In this document: in pieces, positions 35,246-44,538 of the stretch
Layout: the number at the start of each line of letters is the position of its first letter
How positions within the stretch are numbered: the stretch's first letter is position 1
From: Symmachiella dynata
GTDB lineage: Bacteria > Planctomycetota > Planctomycetia > Planctomycetales > Planctomycetaceae
Direction of reading: 5' to 3'
DNA: 64,000 nucleotides
Assembly: GCF_007747995.1 (NCBI RefSeq)
Contig: NZ_CP036276.1
Location: 4,889,001-4,953,000, forward strand
The notes under the pieces: generated by a model
What the model was told of the DNA's origin: nothing
The model's input: only the letters and a program-made list of their open reading frames with translations
The model's database searches: none
Translations under genes and position numbers: made by a program

Positions 35246-35698
35246 GTAAGTTCCCTTAACTCATGTCGAAAAACGCAATTTTTGGGCGACGGCAGCGAAT
35301 AACGGACGCAACCGGGCCTGCGGGGGGGGTGGAATTGCAACGAGTTTACAAAAACCACCAAACAATCGGGAGTTTCGTAAAAATGTGGGGAAAATCAAGC
35401 AATTATGACGGTGACATTCGTTACGACCCAAAACCAGTGAAATCCCAACAATTTCTCGAAGCGATCCCCCGTTCCCCTTGGCGAAATGCCATTGACTGCC
35501 GTATCCTTACGCTCAGTAGCTGTGGAACGGGACTGGGACTCCTGCGTACCGGCTACTGTGGGTCAATTACATTATTTTGGCGATCGACCTCAGGATGAGT
35601 GTTTGTTCGCCCTTACTGGGTTAGGACGCAGAACCGTATGCGTTACGGCGGGGGTTCCCCTGTCGTGACATGTATTCGGATTACTGCGCGGCTGAGGT
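35246..35698. other. Divergent spacer, no gene seen
   Basis: About 450 bases between divergent genes. I see no gene or clear repeat; it probably holds the two promoters. Confidence 0.55.
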
Positions 35699-37090
35699 AT
35701 GGACGAGATCCTCACCGGTTACGACGTGAATGAACCTACGTGGTTCTACCTGTCGTTTCTACTGATCACCGCCGTATTCTTCAAGTTCGGGCGGATTTGG
35801 TCGCTGCGCAATATCGACTTGGTATTGCTGCTGCTCATTTCGCCCGGCCTACTGATCCTGCAGCGCGGTGACGATATTGGCGATGGCGCGTTGAAAGATT
35901 ACGGGTACGTGTGGATGTTCTCCATCACGGGCTTGCTACTCGTTCGCATGTTCTTTGACACCACACTGACGCGCCGCCCGCAATTGGGGCAAAATCTAAA
36001 TACGGCGGGGATGTCGTTTCTGTGTCTGGCGACGTTTTTGTTTTTGATGACAAAAGCCATGACTGAGGAGCCGGCCCCCTCGACGCTTCAATCGATTCAC
36101 CGCGCTCAAAAAATTCTGGAACGACAAGATACGTCATTGGCCGATGATCAAGAACGCGATGCCGGACCGGCAGCCGATCTGCTCAACACCGGCGCCGCCG
36201 TTGCCAAAGACGTTCTCGAAGAAGGCACCGGCGACGGGGAGCGCGTAGCCGCAGTGATCATGGCCATTGCCGCCCACTTGGCGGTCGTGCTCGGGTTGCT
36301 GTTCTTAGCGCGCTTGCACTTCGGCAGCTTGGAACCGGGCTTGGCGATGGTCTGTTTGTATTTGCTACTCCCCTGCACCGCGTATGACGTGGGCAACGTC
36401 GTGCATGTCCTGCCGCCGGCGCTGATCATCTGGGCTTTGACCGCCTATCGTCGCCCGTTGGTTTCGGGGGCCTTAATGGGGTTGGCGTGCGGAACGTTGA
36501 TCTTTCCCATTTTCCTACTGCCGATCTGGTTGGCCTTTTACGGACGCCGCGGTGCGTTGCGATTTACGGCCGCACTGGGACTGATTGCTCTGTTACTGCT
36601 CGGGACGCTGGCGGTGACTTCGGTCGACATGCATTCGTTTATGGAAAAAGCCTGGGGGCAACTGGGCGTGAGTCAAGGATTATTGACCAACCCCGTCGCC
36701 GACGGGTTCTGGGAAGCACGTCTCTCCGCCTATCGGATTCCGGTAATGGTCACCTTCGGCGTGATGGTCGCTTCGATGACAATTTGGCCGCGGACCAAAA
36801 CCTTAGCGCACTTGATGTCCTATTCAGCGGCCATCGTGGTGGGGACTCAGTTCTGGTATCCCAACGAAGGGGGCATCTATGTGCTGTGGTATTTGCCACT
36901 GCTACTGGCCGTGATGTTCCGTCCCGCGCTACTGAAAGAAACGCCGCCGGAATTAAAACCGCTGCCATGGTTTAAGAAATCGCGGCCAAAGTCGCGCGAC
37001 AATGCGACGCCAACCACCGCACATCCCGCTGCCAAAGGGAGCACGCAAGCACTGGCCACCGGCATGATCCGCCGCCCGTTCTTGCGCTAA
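35699..37090 (+). CDS. Polytopic membrane protein of unknown function
   Basis: 463 residues with about ten hydrophobic segments, from FYLSFLLITAVFFKFG to LWYLPLLLAVMFRP. A cytoplasmic or periplasmic loop at about 120-185 is polar and rich in Ala, Glu and Asp. The layout recalls GT-C type mannosyltransferases, but I see no conserved acidic pair to support that. The C-terminal tail is basic. GAGGT precedes the ATG. Single gene, convergent with the next. Confidence 0.75.
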   Translation: MDEILTGYDVNEPTWFYLSFLLITAVFFKFGRIWSLRNIDLVLLLLISPGLLILQRGDDIGDGALKDYGYVWMFSITGLLLVRMFFDTTLTRRPQLGQNLNTAGMSFLCLATFLFLMTKAMTEEPAPSTLQSIHRAQKILERQDTSLADDQERDAGPAADLLNTGAAVAKDVLEEGTGDGERVAAVIMAIAAHLAVVLGLLFLARLHFGSLEPGLAMVCLYLLLPCTAYDVGNVVHVLPPALIIWALTAYRRPLVSGALMGLACGTLIFPIFLLPIWLAFYGRRGALRFTAALGLIALLLLGTLAVTSVDMHSFMEKAWGQLGVSQGLLTNPVADGFWEARLSAYRIPVMVTFGVMVASMTIWPRTKTLAHLMSYSAAIVVGTQFWYPNEGGIYVLWYLPLLLAVMFRPALLKETPPELKPLPWFKKSRPKSRDNATPTTAHPAAKGSTQALATGMIRRPFLR

Positions 37091-37132
37091 CAACGTAGCG
37101 ACGAACGGTCTCTGCTTGCTGCCGCCAACGTC

Positions 37133-37438
37133 CTATTGCTGGACGTCATACCAGACTTCGCGATCGTATTGGACATCGGCGTTCGAGCCATTCCAAATAC
37201 GAATATTGTTGATGCGAAATCCACTGCGGATATGGCCCCGCGGACCGGGACTGCGATAAGGCCGACGATACGCCGACTTCGCTTTCGGAGCGATCCCGTA
37301 TTGGTAGCCCGGACTGTCGGCGTGACTGTAATAGGACTTAGCAAAGATCCAATCTTCAGCCTGCACACCGCTTGCGGTTACAACAGTGAAGGCCACTGCC
37401 AAGCATCCGCCGCACAACCATTGTTTGATATTTTTCAT
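37133..37438 (-). CDS. Small secreted protein of unknown function
   Basis: 101 residues from ATG 37438, with GAAGGTG upstream. A signal peptide (QWLCGGCLAVAFTVVTASGV, cleavage after QA) precedes a Tyr/Arg-rich domain (SYYSHADSPGYQYGIAPKAK, then RRPYRSPGPRGH). Many aromatic and basic residues suggest binding to polyanions or a structural role in the envelope; this is only inference. The longer frame to 37495 would bury the signal. Confidence 0.7.
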   Translation of the reverse strand: MKNIKQWLCGGCLAVAFTVVTASGVQAEDWIFAKSYYSHADSPGYQYGIAPKAKSAYRRPYRSPGPRGHIRSGFRINNIRIWNGSNADVQYDREVWYDVQQ

Positions 37439-37607
37439 CACCTTCACCCACTTGCCGACATGATGCCAGCAATCCACATCCGTCAATGTTGTCATCTTGA
37501 AACTGTCTATTCATCACAACACAATGTTGAGCAATGTCAATACGTTTCAATGTTGACGAATATGCGGGCGCAGCGACTGCCGTCGAAAGTCGCTGTCACA
37601 AGTGGAG

Positions 37608-38486
37608 TTAGGGCAATTCAACCCGCAGGAAGAACTGCTCCGCTGCCCATTGACGAAACCAGTCGCCCAGGTCCGCGGCGAATTGCTGGACATCGTCTTC
37701 GTAGAATTCGGCCGCTTGGGCGATCGCGTCGCCGACTGTCTCGCCGGCAACGATGCATTGCAGCAACTCGAATTGCGCGCGATTCAAATCAAACCGCCGC
37801 ACGATGTACTCGCGACGACTGATGGCCAAAAAGCTTGCCTGTGGATCAGGGATCGGTGTCGTCGCATCACGGCGTTTGGCGGTAAAGAATTGGCTCACCG
37901 GATGCGAGAACTGCATCAACCGCAAGGAAGGCACGACCGCGAGTTTGGCATCGGGCCATTGAGCGGCAGGCACCTCACGTAATTGTTCGGGAGAAAGTTT
38001 CGGATCCGCTTCGGCGCCCGGCCCGTCAAACACCTCGTTAAAGGCCCATTCCAAACGAGCTAAGTCGATCACAAATTCGGCCCATTGCGTGATCTGCCCC
38101 TCATCGCGCGGAGAGGTCTCGGCGAGGTAATTCGCAAAATTTTCTCCAAGATGGCCCAGCGAGTAACTGCGGGAAGGATAAGTGTTCAAATACCCAACCA
38201 CGAACTGGTCAAACAATTCCTCTCCAACCGTCGCCTGCGTGACAGGAAATTCACCCCGCATGCATTCCAACAATCGCGCGAAGTAAGCCCCGGAGTAAAC
38301 CTCCATACGGTGCACCGCATCAAGTTTTTCCGAGCGGTTCACGACTTGTTCGATCTCGGCAGCCGTAATCGCAATCTGCTCCTGCGCCGCAGACGTTTCC
38401 ACCCCAGCCGTCACCCCGCCGGGATAGGAGATCACCGATTGCATCCAGCGTTGAATTGTGGCGAGATCGTATTGGGGGGCGGTCAT
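37608..38486 (-). CDS. DUF2063 (HvfC/BufC N-terminal domain) protein
   Basis: 292 residues from ATG 38486 (AAAGAG upstream; a TTG 18 bases earlier is in frame). The N-terminal part has the DUF2063 pattern RMEVYSGAYFARLLECMRGE, FPVTQATVGEELFDQFVVGY and SLGHLGENFANYLAE. The domain is usually found beside DUF692 proteins (BufB/HvfB/MbnB-like), which oxidise cysteines in metal-binding peptides. Here no DUF692 gene is present in the window and the C-terminal 130 residues resemble a winged-helix-like tail. Role not assigned. Confidence 0.8.
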   Translation of the reverse strand: MTAPQYDLATIQRWMQSVISYPGGVTAGVETSAAQEQIAITAAEIEQVVNRSEKLDAVHRMEVYSGAYFARLLECMRGEFPVTQATVGEELFDQFVVGYLNTYPSRSYSLGHLGENFANYLAETSPRDEGQITQWAEFVIDLARLEWAFNEVFDGPGAEADPKLSPEQLREVPAAQWPDAKLAVVPSLRLMQFSHPVSQFFTAKRRDATTPIPDPQASFLAISRREYIVRRFDLNRAQFELLQCIVAGETVGDAIAQAAEFYEDDVQQFAADLGDWFRQWAAEQFFLRVELP

Positions 38487-38629
38487 GATTCTCTTTTTTT
38501 GCAACGCGGAAACCGAAAGCTCAACGGATCACTAATGTGATGGTATCGAGATGCAGGCGGATTCTAAAGGTTGCCAAAATTGTATCGCATTGACGAAACG
38601 CCATCGGGGGCCAGGAAGTCAGATGTAGC

Positions 38630-38656
38630 TGCTGCCGCTGGACGTGGTGGCACCTG
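38630..38656. repeat. Dispersed palindromic repeat, degraded copy C
   Basis: GCTGGACG followed by TGGTGGCACCTGAATC resembles copies A and B but has lost most of the left-right symmetry. Confidence 0.35.
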
Positions 38657-38664
38657 AATCGTTT

Positions 38665-39021
38665 TTAGTCCATTTCATGCTGATTGAGTTGCCATTCTGC
38701 CCAAGATAACCCTGACACTGAGGAGCGGGAGCCAGTATTTGTCGCAAGCACTGCACTTGGGTCAGAATTCGCGTCACCAAGCAGCGTCCATCCCACACCC
38801 AGCTTCTGCCCCATACTCAGAACTTCAACGACTAAATCTCCCCACCCCATTTTGTCTGAATGATAAAGTTCAAACACGGCCAAGTAGCCACCCTTACTAT
38901 ATGGTTTGACGGTGGCGTCCATCGGTAAGCGACCGATAGCCATGATACAACGATTGAAAATCTTCTCGGCTTGCTCTTGTCTCGAGGCGTTTAAGTGAAG
39001 CTTCCAATTGGACCGGGGCAT
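38665..39021 (-). CDS. Hypothetical protein, possibly recently acquired
   Basis: 118 residues with no recognised family. The centre (GYLAVFELYHSDKMGWGDLV, then VEVLSMGQKLGVGWTLLGDA) looks like a compact alpha/beta domain of the kind seen in small accessory or immunity proteins. Base use is more A/T-rich than in neighbouring genes, and the ribosome site is weak. It stands alone with no partner toxin or enzyme nearby. Confidence 0.5.
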   Translation of the reverse strand: MPRSNWKLHLNASRQEQAEKIFNRCIMAIGRLPMDATVKPYSKGGYLAVFELYHSDKMGWGDLVVEVLSMGQKLGVGWTLLGDANSDPSAVLATNTGSRSSVSGLSWAEWQLNQHEMD

Positions 39022-39342
39022 ATTTCAAAGTGAAATCATGAAAGAAATCGCCAAATCGATGACTGCCTTCATCTGCTTGGCTTGTTATTGGGAATTCGCG
39101 GGGCAATCGTATTTGGACATTTTATATACCAATCCGGGCCCTCGCAGCTTCAGTCTGTGCCTAGGCTGAACTTTGACCGATACATCGTAACTCGGCCAGA
39201 TTTCTGGCACTTAAGACGTTAAACAACCGGGAAACGTGCAACAAATTCCTGCAGAATTAAGGACTTGTGCACAAAACATTCAGTAGGAGTTCCGCAAACC
39301 AATTCGGTTCGCTCATCTTCAGGGGCGAGCAGACAATCCCCA
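39022..39342. other. Spacer, no gene seen
   Basis: About 320 A/T-richer bases. No gene or strong repeat was found. Confidence 0.55.
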
Positions 39343-40854
39343 CTAAGTCGTGAGGCTAGCCGAAATCAACGGCGAGGTCGCCAACCGCAAGCCGCGTGCC
39401 TGTGCGGCTTCACCCAACCAACGGCCGAGAAGTGCGACATCATTGGGCGGTTGAGTTCCGTCGAGGTCATTAAGAAATGCGGTCCGGACCAAGCAGAACC
39501 GCGGTTCAACGGCAGCGATGCAACGTGGTTTTAACCAGAGCGAAAACGGCCCAGGTGTCAATGCATCGCGCCCCCGTTCGGGGCAAGCATAGACGCCGTC
39601 CGCGCCGCGAATTTCTCCAGCACCAATCACGATCCCCGCACGATTCACAATTCGCCCCGATAGCAACGCGACATCCGCATGAAGTTCAAACAGACCGATC
39701 GCTTCCCAGATTGATTCCTCACTCGGCGACACGTCGTCGGCAGAAATGACCACAAACTCAGCCTGTGAGTTGCGCGCCGCATCGAGAATTACAGGGGTTT
39801 CACTGGCAACGACTTGCTGAGCATTGAAAGGAAATCCCATCTCCCCGCGTGGAGTTGCGTGAGAGGCAGTGTGACAGATCCAGTCAATTGCGGGTGGATC
39901 AATCGGCTTACGGGTGATCGCCCATTCTTCACCTCCGCGATTTAAGGGGAAGGGGCGGACCTCGTATCGTTCAGGATGCGGTTGCGTAGCAATGTGTGTT
40001 TCCAAGACGTGTTGTTGGGATTGCACCGAGCCGGGATGAGGTTGGCGACGATTGGTGTGTGATACGGCGTGCGTCCGCCAATGATAGAGGATCTCCGCCA
40101 CATGTTGCGGCGAGTGCCCGCCACGGGCGAAACGAAAAACTGAATCCCAGTCATGGCAGTAGTTGCTACCTGCGTCGCTATACACACCGAGATCGAGTGC
40201 CGCTTGTCGGTCAAACGCGCAGAGATGCCAGATGTAGGAACCCGCTTGGTTCAACACCGGGTCCCAAGCGGGACGCTGAAAGGGCGCAAAGGGACGTCCA
40301 TCGGCAAAGTGGTCTTCGTCGCTGTACAAAAACGCCGGCGCATCGTGGTCGGCGATGGCCTGCGCAAAAACCTGCATCGCGTCGGGAAATAGCAAATCGT
40401 CCGCATCGAGCGGAATCACATAGGTGCCCGTCGCTGCCTCAAGGCAAACACGCATGCCGCCGATGATGCCCCGGTTCTCAGCCAATTCAATCAGCCGCAC
40501 GCGCGGGTCGTCAGCGACGTCGGCGATCACGCGCTGTAAGGTTTCGGGAATCGCACCGTGAGCCAGCAGCACCCATTCGAATTCGCAGGAGGTCTGCGCG
40601 AAGAGAGCGGCAGCCGTTTCCTGAAATAGTTGTGGCGGCGTTTTCTCATACACGCCGGTCAGAAACGAAAACTGTCCCGGTGCCGCCTGTTTTTTCAATC
40701 GTCTCTGTCGCTGAGCGACGTGTGTTTCCAGCCAGAGTGGATAGTCGAAGCGCCGCTCGCTCAGCTTCTCGCGCACCCGCCCGACCCAACGACGCGCCGT
40801 CCGACGTGCGCGGTGAACCAAAGGGGGACGCTGAAGGGAGTTGGAGAACGTCAT
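39343..40854 (-). CDS. Glycosyltransferase family 2, two-module
   Basis: 503 residues. The N-terminal GT-A module is well preserved, with FEWVLLAHGAIPETLQRVI, ENRGIIGGMRVCLEAATG and the metal-binding DADD at 150-153, then YSDEDHFADGRPFAPFQRPA. A second, weaker GT2-like module fills about 305-503 (DWICHTASHATPRGEMGFPF; FVVISADDVSPS). It probably transfers sugars for a surface polysaccharide. It begins two bases after the stop of its larger paralog, so the two are translated from one message. Confidence 0.9.
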   Translation of the reverse strand: MTFSNSLQRPPLVHRARRTARRWVGRVREKLSERRFDYPLWLETHVAQRQRRLKKQAAPGQFSFLTGVYEKTPPQLFQETAAALFAQTSCEFEWVLLAHGAIPETLQRVIADVADDPRVRLIELAENRGIIGGMRVCLEAATGTYVIPLDADDLLFPDAMQVFAQAIADHDAPAFLYSDEDHFADGRPFAPFQRPAWDPVLNQAGSYIWHLCAFDRQAALDLGVYSDAGSNYCHDWDSVFRFARGGHSPQHVAEILYHWRTHAVSHTNRRQPHPGSVQSQQHVLETHIATQPHPERYEVRPFPLNRGGEEWAITRKPIDPPAIDWICHTASHATPRGEMGFPFNAQQVVASETPVILDAARNSQAEFVVISADDVSPSEESIWEAIGLFELHADVALLSGRIVNRAGIVIGAGEIRGADGVYACPERGRDALTPGPFSLWLKPRCIAAVEPRFCLVRTAFLNDLDGTQPPNDVALLGRWLGEAAQARGLRLATSPLISASLTT

Positions 40855-40856
40855 GC

Positions 40857-42596
40857 TTACATCGCCCCCTGTGCGAAGATTTCCGCTTCAACGTGTTCCA
40901 CTACCGCCGGTTGATACGCGCGGCTGACATCACGGTCCAGCTCCGCGGAGTAATATCGCGTTTCACCGGGCGGGAGTTGTTGTTCGAATGTTGACGGCAT
41001 TTCCACTGCGTGCGATTCGTATGACGTCGCTGATAAAAATGGAGAGTAGACCACCCGTCGTCCGCTACGAGCCGCACGGGTTGCAGCGGCGTAGCCGAGT
41101 TCATCGAGCGTCATCGGCGGTTTTTGTGTGTCACGGATGAGCCCGGACAGAAAATCGGCTGCGAACACACAGAAACGAGGCGACACGGCATCGACGGTTC
41201 GCTGTTTCCACATCTGATGAAAATATCCAGGATCGTCCCCACTGCGGCCAACATCGGGACAAGCGAGGCCTTTACCACAGCCCCGATAATAACCCGCACT
41301 CATCACTCGCTGCCGCCGATCCAATATCCGTCCGCCGACCATGCCAATATCGGGATACCGTTCAATGAGTCCCAGCACTTCCCAAGCCCACTCGTCATTA
41401 TCGATCGCTAACGTGTCATCCACGAAGGCGACAAGACCGTCGGCTGCAGCAACGTTGGCGATGCGGTCCTGCAAAATCGCTGGATCGGCTGCGCGGGGTA
41501 TGGCGATCGTTTCTTCACACGGATAATCACCGGTGATAGCGGCGGACAGCGCGGGGGGACGATGTTGGTCAGCGGTTGTCACGACTAACAGCAAAGGACG
41601 CGGGTCGACATGTCGACGACGAATCCACCAATCGGGGGTTCCGGTGAACAGCGGGCTGTGGATGATTTCATGGCGGTCCGCCTCACCCCGGTTGTTTAGA
41701 TAGCGGGAGAGCATCGCGCGGTGGGAAGCGGAGACGTCGTTTTTGCTATGCATGTTGGCCGACGTCGATCCGGCATGCATCCGCCAACTGTAGAGGATCT
41801 CCGGAATATGAACGGGCACATGCCCCGCCATCGAAAACCGCAAAAAAGCATCCCAATCGGGGCAACTATTGGTATCGCTGTCGCCGTAGACATCCAGCTC
41901 CAAGGCCAACCGGCGATCCATCACCCCCAAGTGCGCTGTGTAAGCGGAATTGAGAAACAGCACCGGATCCCAGTCCGGTTTGAAGTAGGGCAGCAGCCGG
42001 TTCTGGCCGCAGATGTGGTCTTCGTCACTGTATAACAGCGGCGGATAATCGTGTCGTTGGATATGGTGCGTCACAATTTTTAGGCAGTCGGCATCCAACC
42101 GGTCATCGTGGTCGACCGCCACAACATATCGCCCGGTCGCTTGCTCTAGGCAAAACCGCATGCCGGCGACGATGCCCTGGTTGGTTTCAGAACGGAACAG
42201 CCGCACGCGCGGATCGCGGGCAAGCACATTGCGCAAAACCACAAGCGTCTCGGGATGCGTTGTGCCGTTATCGAGTACGACCCACTCAAACGGTTGATCA
42301 CCCGACTGCTGCAACACACTGGTCGCCAATGCGCGAAGATACTCCGGCGGGGTATTCCAAACCGGCGTGATCAGAGACAGCAACCCCGGTTCAGTTGCGT
42401 GAGCATACTCGTCACGGCGTTTATGGAGTCGCGCGGCGATCCAATTTTCATAGTGCGGATCAGCAGGGGGAAACCATTTGGTTGCTGTCGCTAGAAGCGG
42501 TGCAGCCAGCGGAGCCTTCAACAACCGCCGCAGCGCGGGAATCCGCTTCGCGCGCAGAACACATTGCCGGGCCCAATTGCCGATTCTCCGTGACAC
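40857..42596 (-). CDS. Glycosyltransferase family 2, two-module (larger paralog)
   Basis: 579 residues from a GTG start with AAGGA upstream. The first module has FEWVVLDNGTTHPETLVVLR, ETNQGIVAGMRFCLEQATGR and DHDD at 162-165, followed by YSDEDHICGQNRLLPYFKPD. The second module (about 325-540) repeats the fold in a degraded form and contains GLVAFVDDTLAIDNDEWA. It closely parallels the next gene, evidence of tandem duplication. Predicted to act at the cytoplasmic face of the membrane; donor and acceptor are unknown. Confidence 0.9.
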   Translation of the reverse strand: MSRRIGNWARQCVLRAKRIPALRRLLKAPLAAPLLATATKWFPPADPHYENWIAARLHKRRDEYAHATEPGLLSLITPVWNTPPEYLRALATSVLQQSGDQPFEWVVLDNGTTHPETLVVLRNVLARDPRVRLFRSETNQGIVAGMRFCLEQATGRYVVAVDHDDRLDADCLKIVTHHIQRHDYPPLLYSDEDHICGQNRLLPYFKPDWDPVLFLNSAYTAHLGVMDRRLALELDVYGDSDTNSCPDWDAFLRFSMAGHVPVHIPEILYSWRMHAGSTSANMHSKNDVSASHRAMLSRYLNNRGEADRHEIIHSPLFTGTPDWWIRRRHVDPRPLLLVVTTADQHRPPALSAAITGDYPCEETIAIPRAADPAILQDRIANVAAADGLVAFVDDTLAIDNDEWAWEVLGLIERYPDIGMVGGRILDRRQRVMSAGYYRGCGKGLACPDVGRSGDDPGYFHQMWKQRTVDAVSPRFCVFAADFLSGLIRDTQKPPMTLDELGYAAATRAARSGRRVVYSPFLSATSYESHAVEMPSTFEQQLPPGETRYYSAELDRDVSRAYQPAVVEHVEAEIFAQGAM

Positions 42597-42780
42597 TGAC
42601 GCATCCTTGCCGTCTGTGTTGAAATCTAATCAAAAACCGAACGACTTTCCGGGAGGGCGAGGCGCCCGCCGAGCCGCAATTGCGCGCACGTGTGATCGTA
42701 TAGCGTGGCTCAGCAGAAGCTTCGCCCTCCCAACCCGCGTCGCAAACCGGGCGGTACTGTTACACAAGGCCCCATATGCG

Positions 42781-43431
42781 TCAAGCGGGATTTTGAGATG
42801 CCGCTTCCCGAGCGACGCGCATCCGGTGGCGAATGACATAAAAGCCGATCATGAACACCACTGCCGCCAGGATTCCGGCGGTGATCAACTTCTTGTGCTC
42901 GTACCACAATTCCTTGGCGGTCTCCCCGAAGTAATACCCGGTGAGCGTCAAGATGATGACCCACAACCCGGCTCCCAGTCCGGTGAACAGGCAAAACCGC
43001 GCTAAATTCATGCGGGCCAGACCGGCTGGAATACTGATGAGTTGTCGGACAGCGGGAATCAAGCGACAAACAAAGGTCGTCATTTGACCATGCTTGTCGA
43101 AGTAGCCCTCGACCATCAACATTTTGTCCTGCGGCACGAAGAAATATTTGCCAAACTTCAACAACAGCGACCGCCCCAACGAAACGGCCAGAAAATAATT
43201 GATCAGTGCGCCGGCAATGCTGCCGCCGATACCGGCCACAATACAGCCCCACAAATTGAGATCGCCTTGGGCAGCGGAGTACCCGGCGGGAATCATCACG
43301 ACTTCGCTCGGAAAAGGGATAAATGAACTTTCAACCGTCATCAGGAGAAAAATGCCCCAATAACCAAGGTCTTCCAGTCCGCCAACCCATCCAACAACAA
43401 TTTTCTCGATCAGGTCCGTAAGTTCGTGCAC
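42781..43431 (-). CDS. DedA family membrane protein
   Basis: 216 residues from a GTG start. Family signatures are ESSFIPFPSEVVMIPAGYSA and RLIPAVRQLISIPAGLARMN, flanked by about five membrane segments. DedA proteins help flip or recycle lipid carriers such as undecaprenyl phosphate and affect envelope homeostasis. The key acidic and arginine residues are present, so it is likely active. Its location next to glycosyltransferase genes fits a lipid-linked sugar context, but it may have its own promoter. Confidence 0.92.
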   Translation of the reverse strand: MHELTDLIEKIVVGWVGGLEDLGYWGIFLLMTVESSFIPFPSEVVMIPAGYSAAQGDLNLWGCIVAGIGGSIAGALINYFLAVSLGRSLLLKFGKYFFVPQDKMLMVEGYFDKHGQMTTFVCRLIPAVRQLISIPAGLARMNLARFCLFTGLGAGLWVIILTLTGYYFGETAKELWYEHKKLITAGILAAVVFMIGFYVIRHRMRVAREAASQNPA

Positions 43432-43594
43432 GCCACTGTTCCTCGCAACAAATTTCTCAATGCAGTGTTGGAATGGGTTTGGTCAAGATTCGCGAATCTA
43501 GGGAGGATAGCTGAGAACTGTCAATGCGGGAATCCACATTCGTAATCGATCCCGATTTGACGGCGCGGGCTGGAACTTTTCTGCGGTAGACACG

Positions 43595-44377
43595 ATGATG
43601 TTTACGGGTGGCAGTTTTCAAAAACCATCGTTTCGGCGAACAGGGAGTGATACGATTAAAGGTCCAGGATTAAAAATTAGCCTCGACGTCCGTCGGCAAT
43701 GGCAATGTCCGGCGTGTGATTATCGGGCAAAAATGCCGGGAAACCGTGTCGCCGAACGCTGCCCGCATTGCACCGACGTGGTCTGGCTGCAGTTGGTGGA
43801 GAAACAACGGGTCTGGAAAGAATTCACCGTTCCGCACGCCACCGATATTGAAATCGATCTCGATGACGAAGAGGAAATCGCCGAGTCCTCAGCAGAAACA
43901 ACGACCCAAACCGCTGTCAGCAACGAACCGCCGGGGGAAGCCCCCGCGGTCGAGCCAACTGCCAGTGAAACTGCAAAAAGTGAAACCGAGCCGGCAACTC
44001 CCGAATCCGTCGACACGGTTGAGTCGGTAGTTGAAGTCGAAGTCGTGACCGAGAAAATCACAGTCGAAGTTGTTGAGAAAGTGGAACCCGAACCGGATGC
44101 GAAATCGCCCTCACCAGTCGAAGCATCTGGCGAAACTGCGAAACCTCGCAAAAAACGCAGTCGCCGACGCCGCCGGCGCAAAGGAAATTCGCCGCCTGAC
44201 GGGGCCACACAACCGACAGCCGAATCGGAGTCCGCACCGCCACAGGAACAGTCCCAGGCCAAACATACGCCATCTTCCGAGACGCCCGCTGCGACTGAAC
44301 CACCCAAGCCGAGCCAACCCGACGCTGCGAAACCTGACTCAACCCAAGAGGAAGGTTTCGGATCCGGAGTTTTTTAA
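43595..44377 (+). CDS. Zinc-ribbon protein with long disordered acidic/basic tail
   Basis: 260 residues. Residues about 30-70 hold a zinc ribbon (C38-PA-C41 and C56-PH-C59). The rest is low complexity: an acidic stretch beginning IEIDLDDEEEIAESSAE, many Pro/Thr/Glu repeats, and a strongly basic patch at about 185-200 (KPRKKRSRRRRRRKG). It may bind nucleic acids or ribosomes through the basic patch; this is inference. There is no recognised family for the whole protein, and two adjacent ATGs open it. It precedes ispD on the same strand by about 160 bases. Confidence 0.75.
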   Translation: MMFTGGSFQKPSFRRTGSDTIKGPGLKISLDVRRQWQCPACDYRAKMPGNRVAERCPHCTDVVWLQLVEKQRVWKEFTVPHATDIEIDLDDEEEIAESSAETTTQTAVSNEPPGEAPAVEPTASETAKSETEPATPESVDTVESVVEVEVVTEKITVEVVEKVEPEPDAKSPSPVEASGETAKPRKKRSRRRRRRKGNSPPDGATQPTAESESAPPQEQSQAKHTPSSETPAATEPPKPSQPDAAKPDSTQEEGFGSGVF

Positions 44378-44538
44378 GAGAGCTGCGGACGTTTTTCAAG
44401 ACCATGCCCGTCGGATGCCGATCCCGCTAGAACGATATCACACTCGCGGATGAGTCCGGCAAGTCGATTCTTACAGCGAATAGTTACTGAGAAATCTCTG
44501 ACAAGATATTTTGATCGTTTGGCGAAAAGAGAAGTGTC

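Noticed and set aside
35263-35598. 111-residue frame in the spacer before the membrane protein
   Set aside because: No ribosome site, no domain, unlikely composition.
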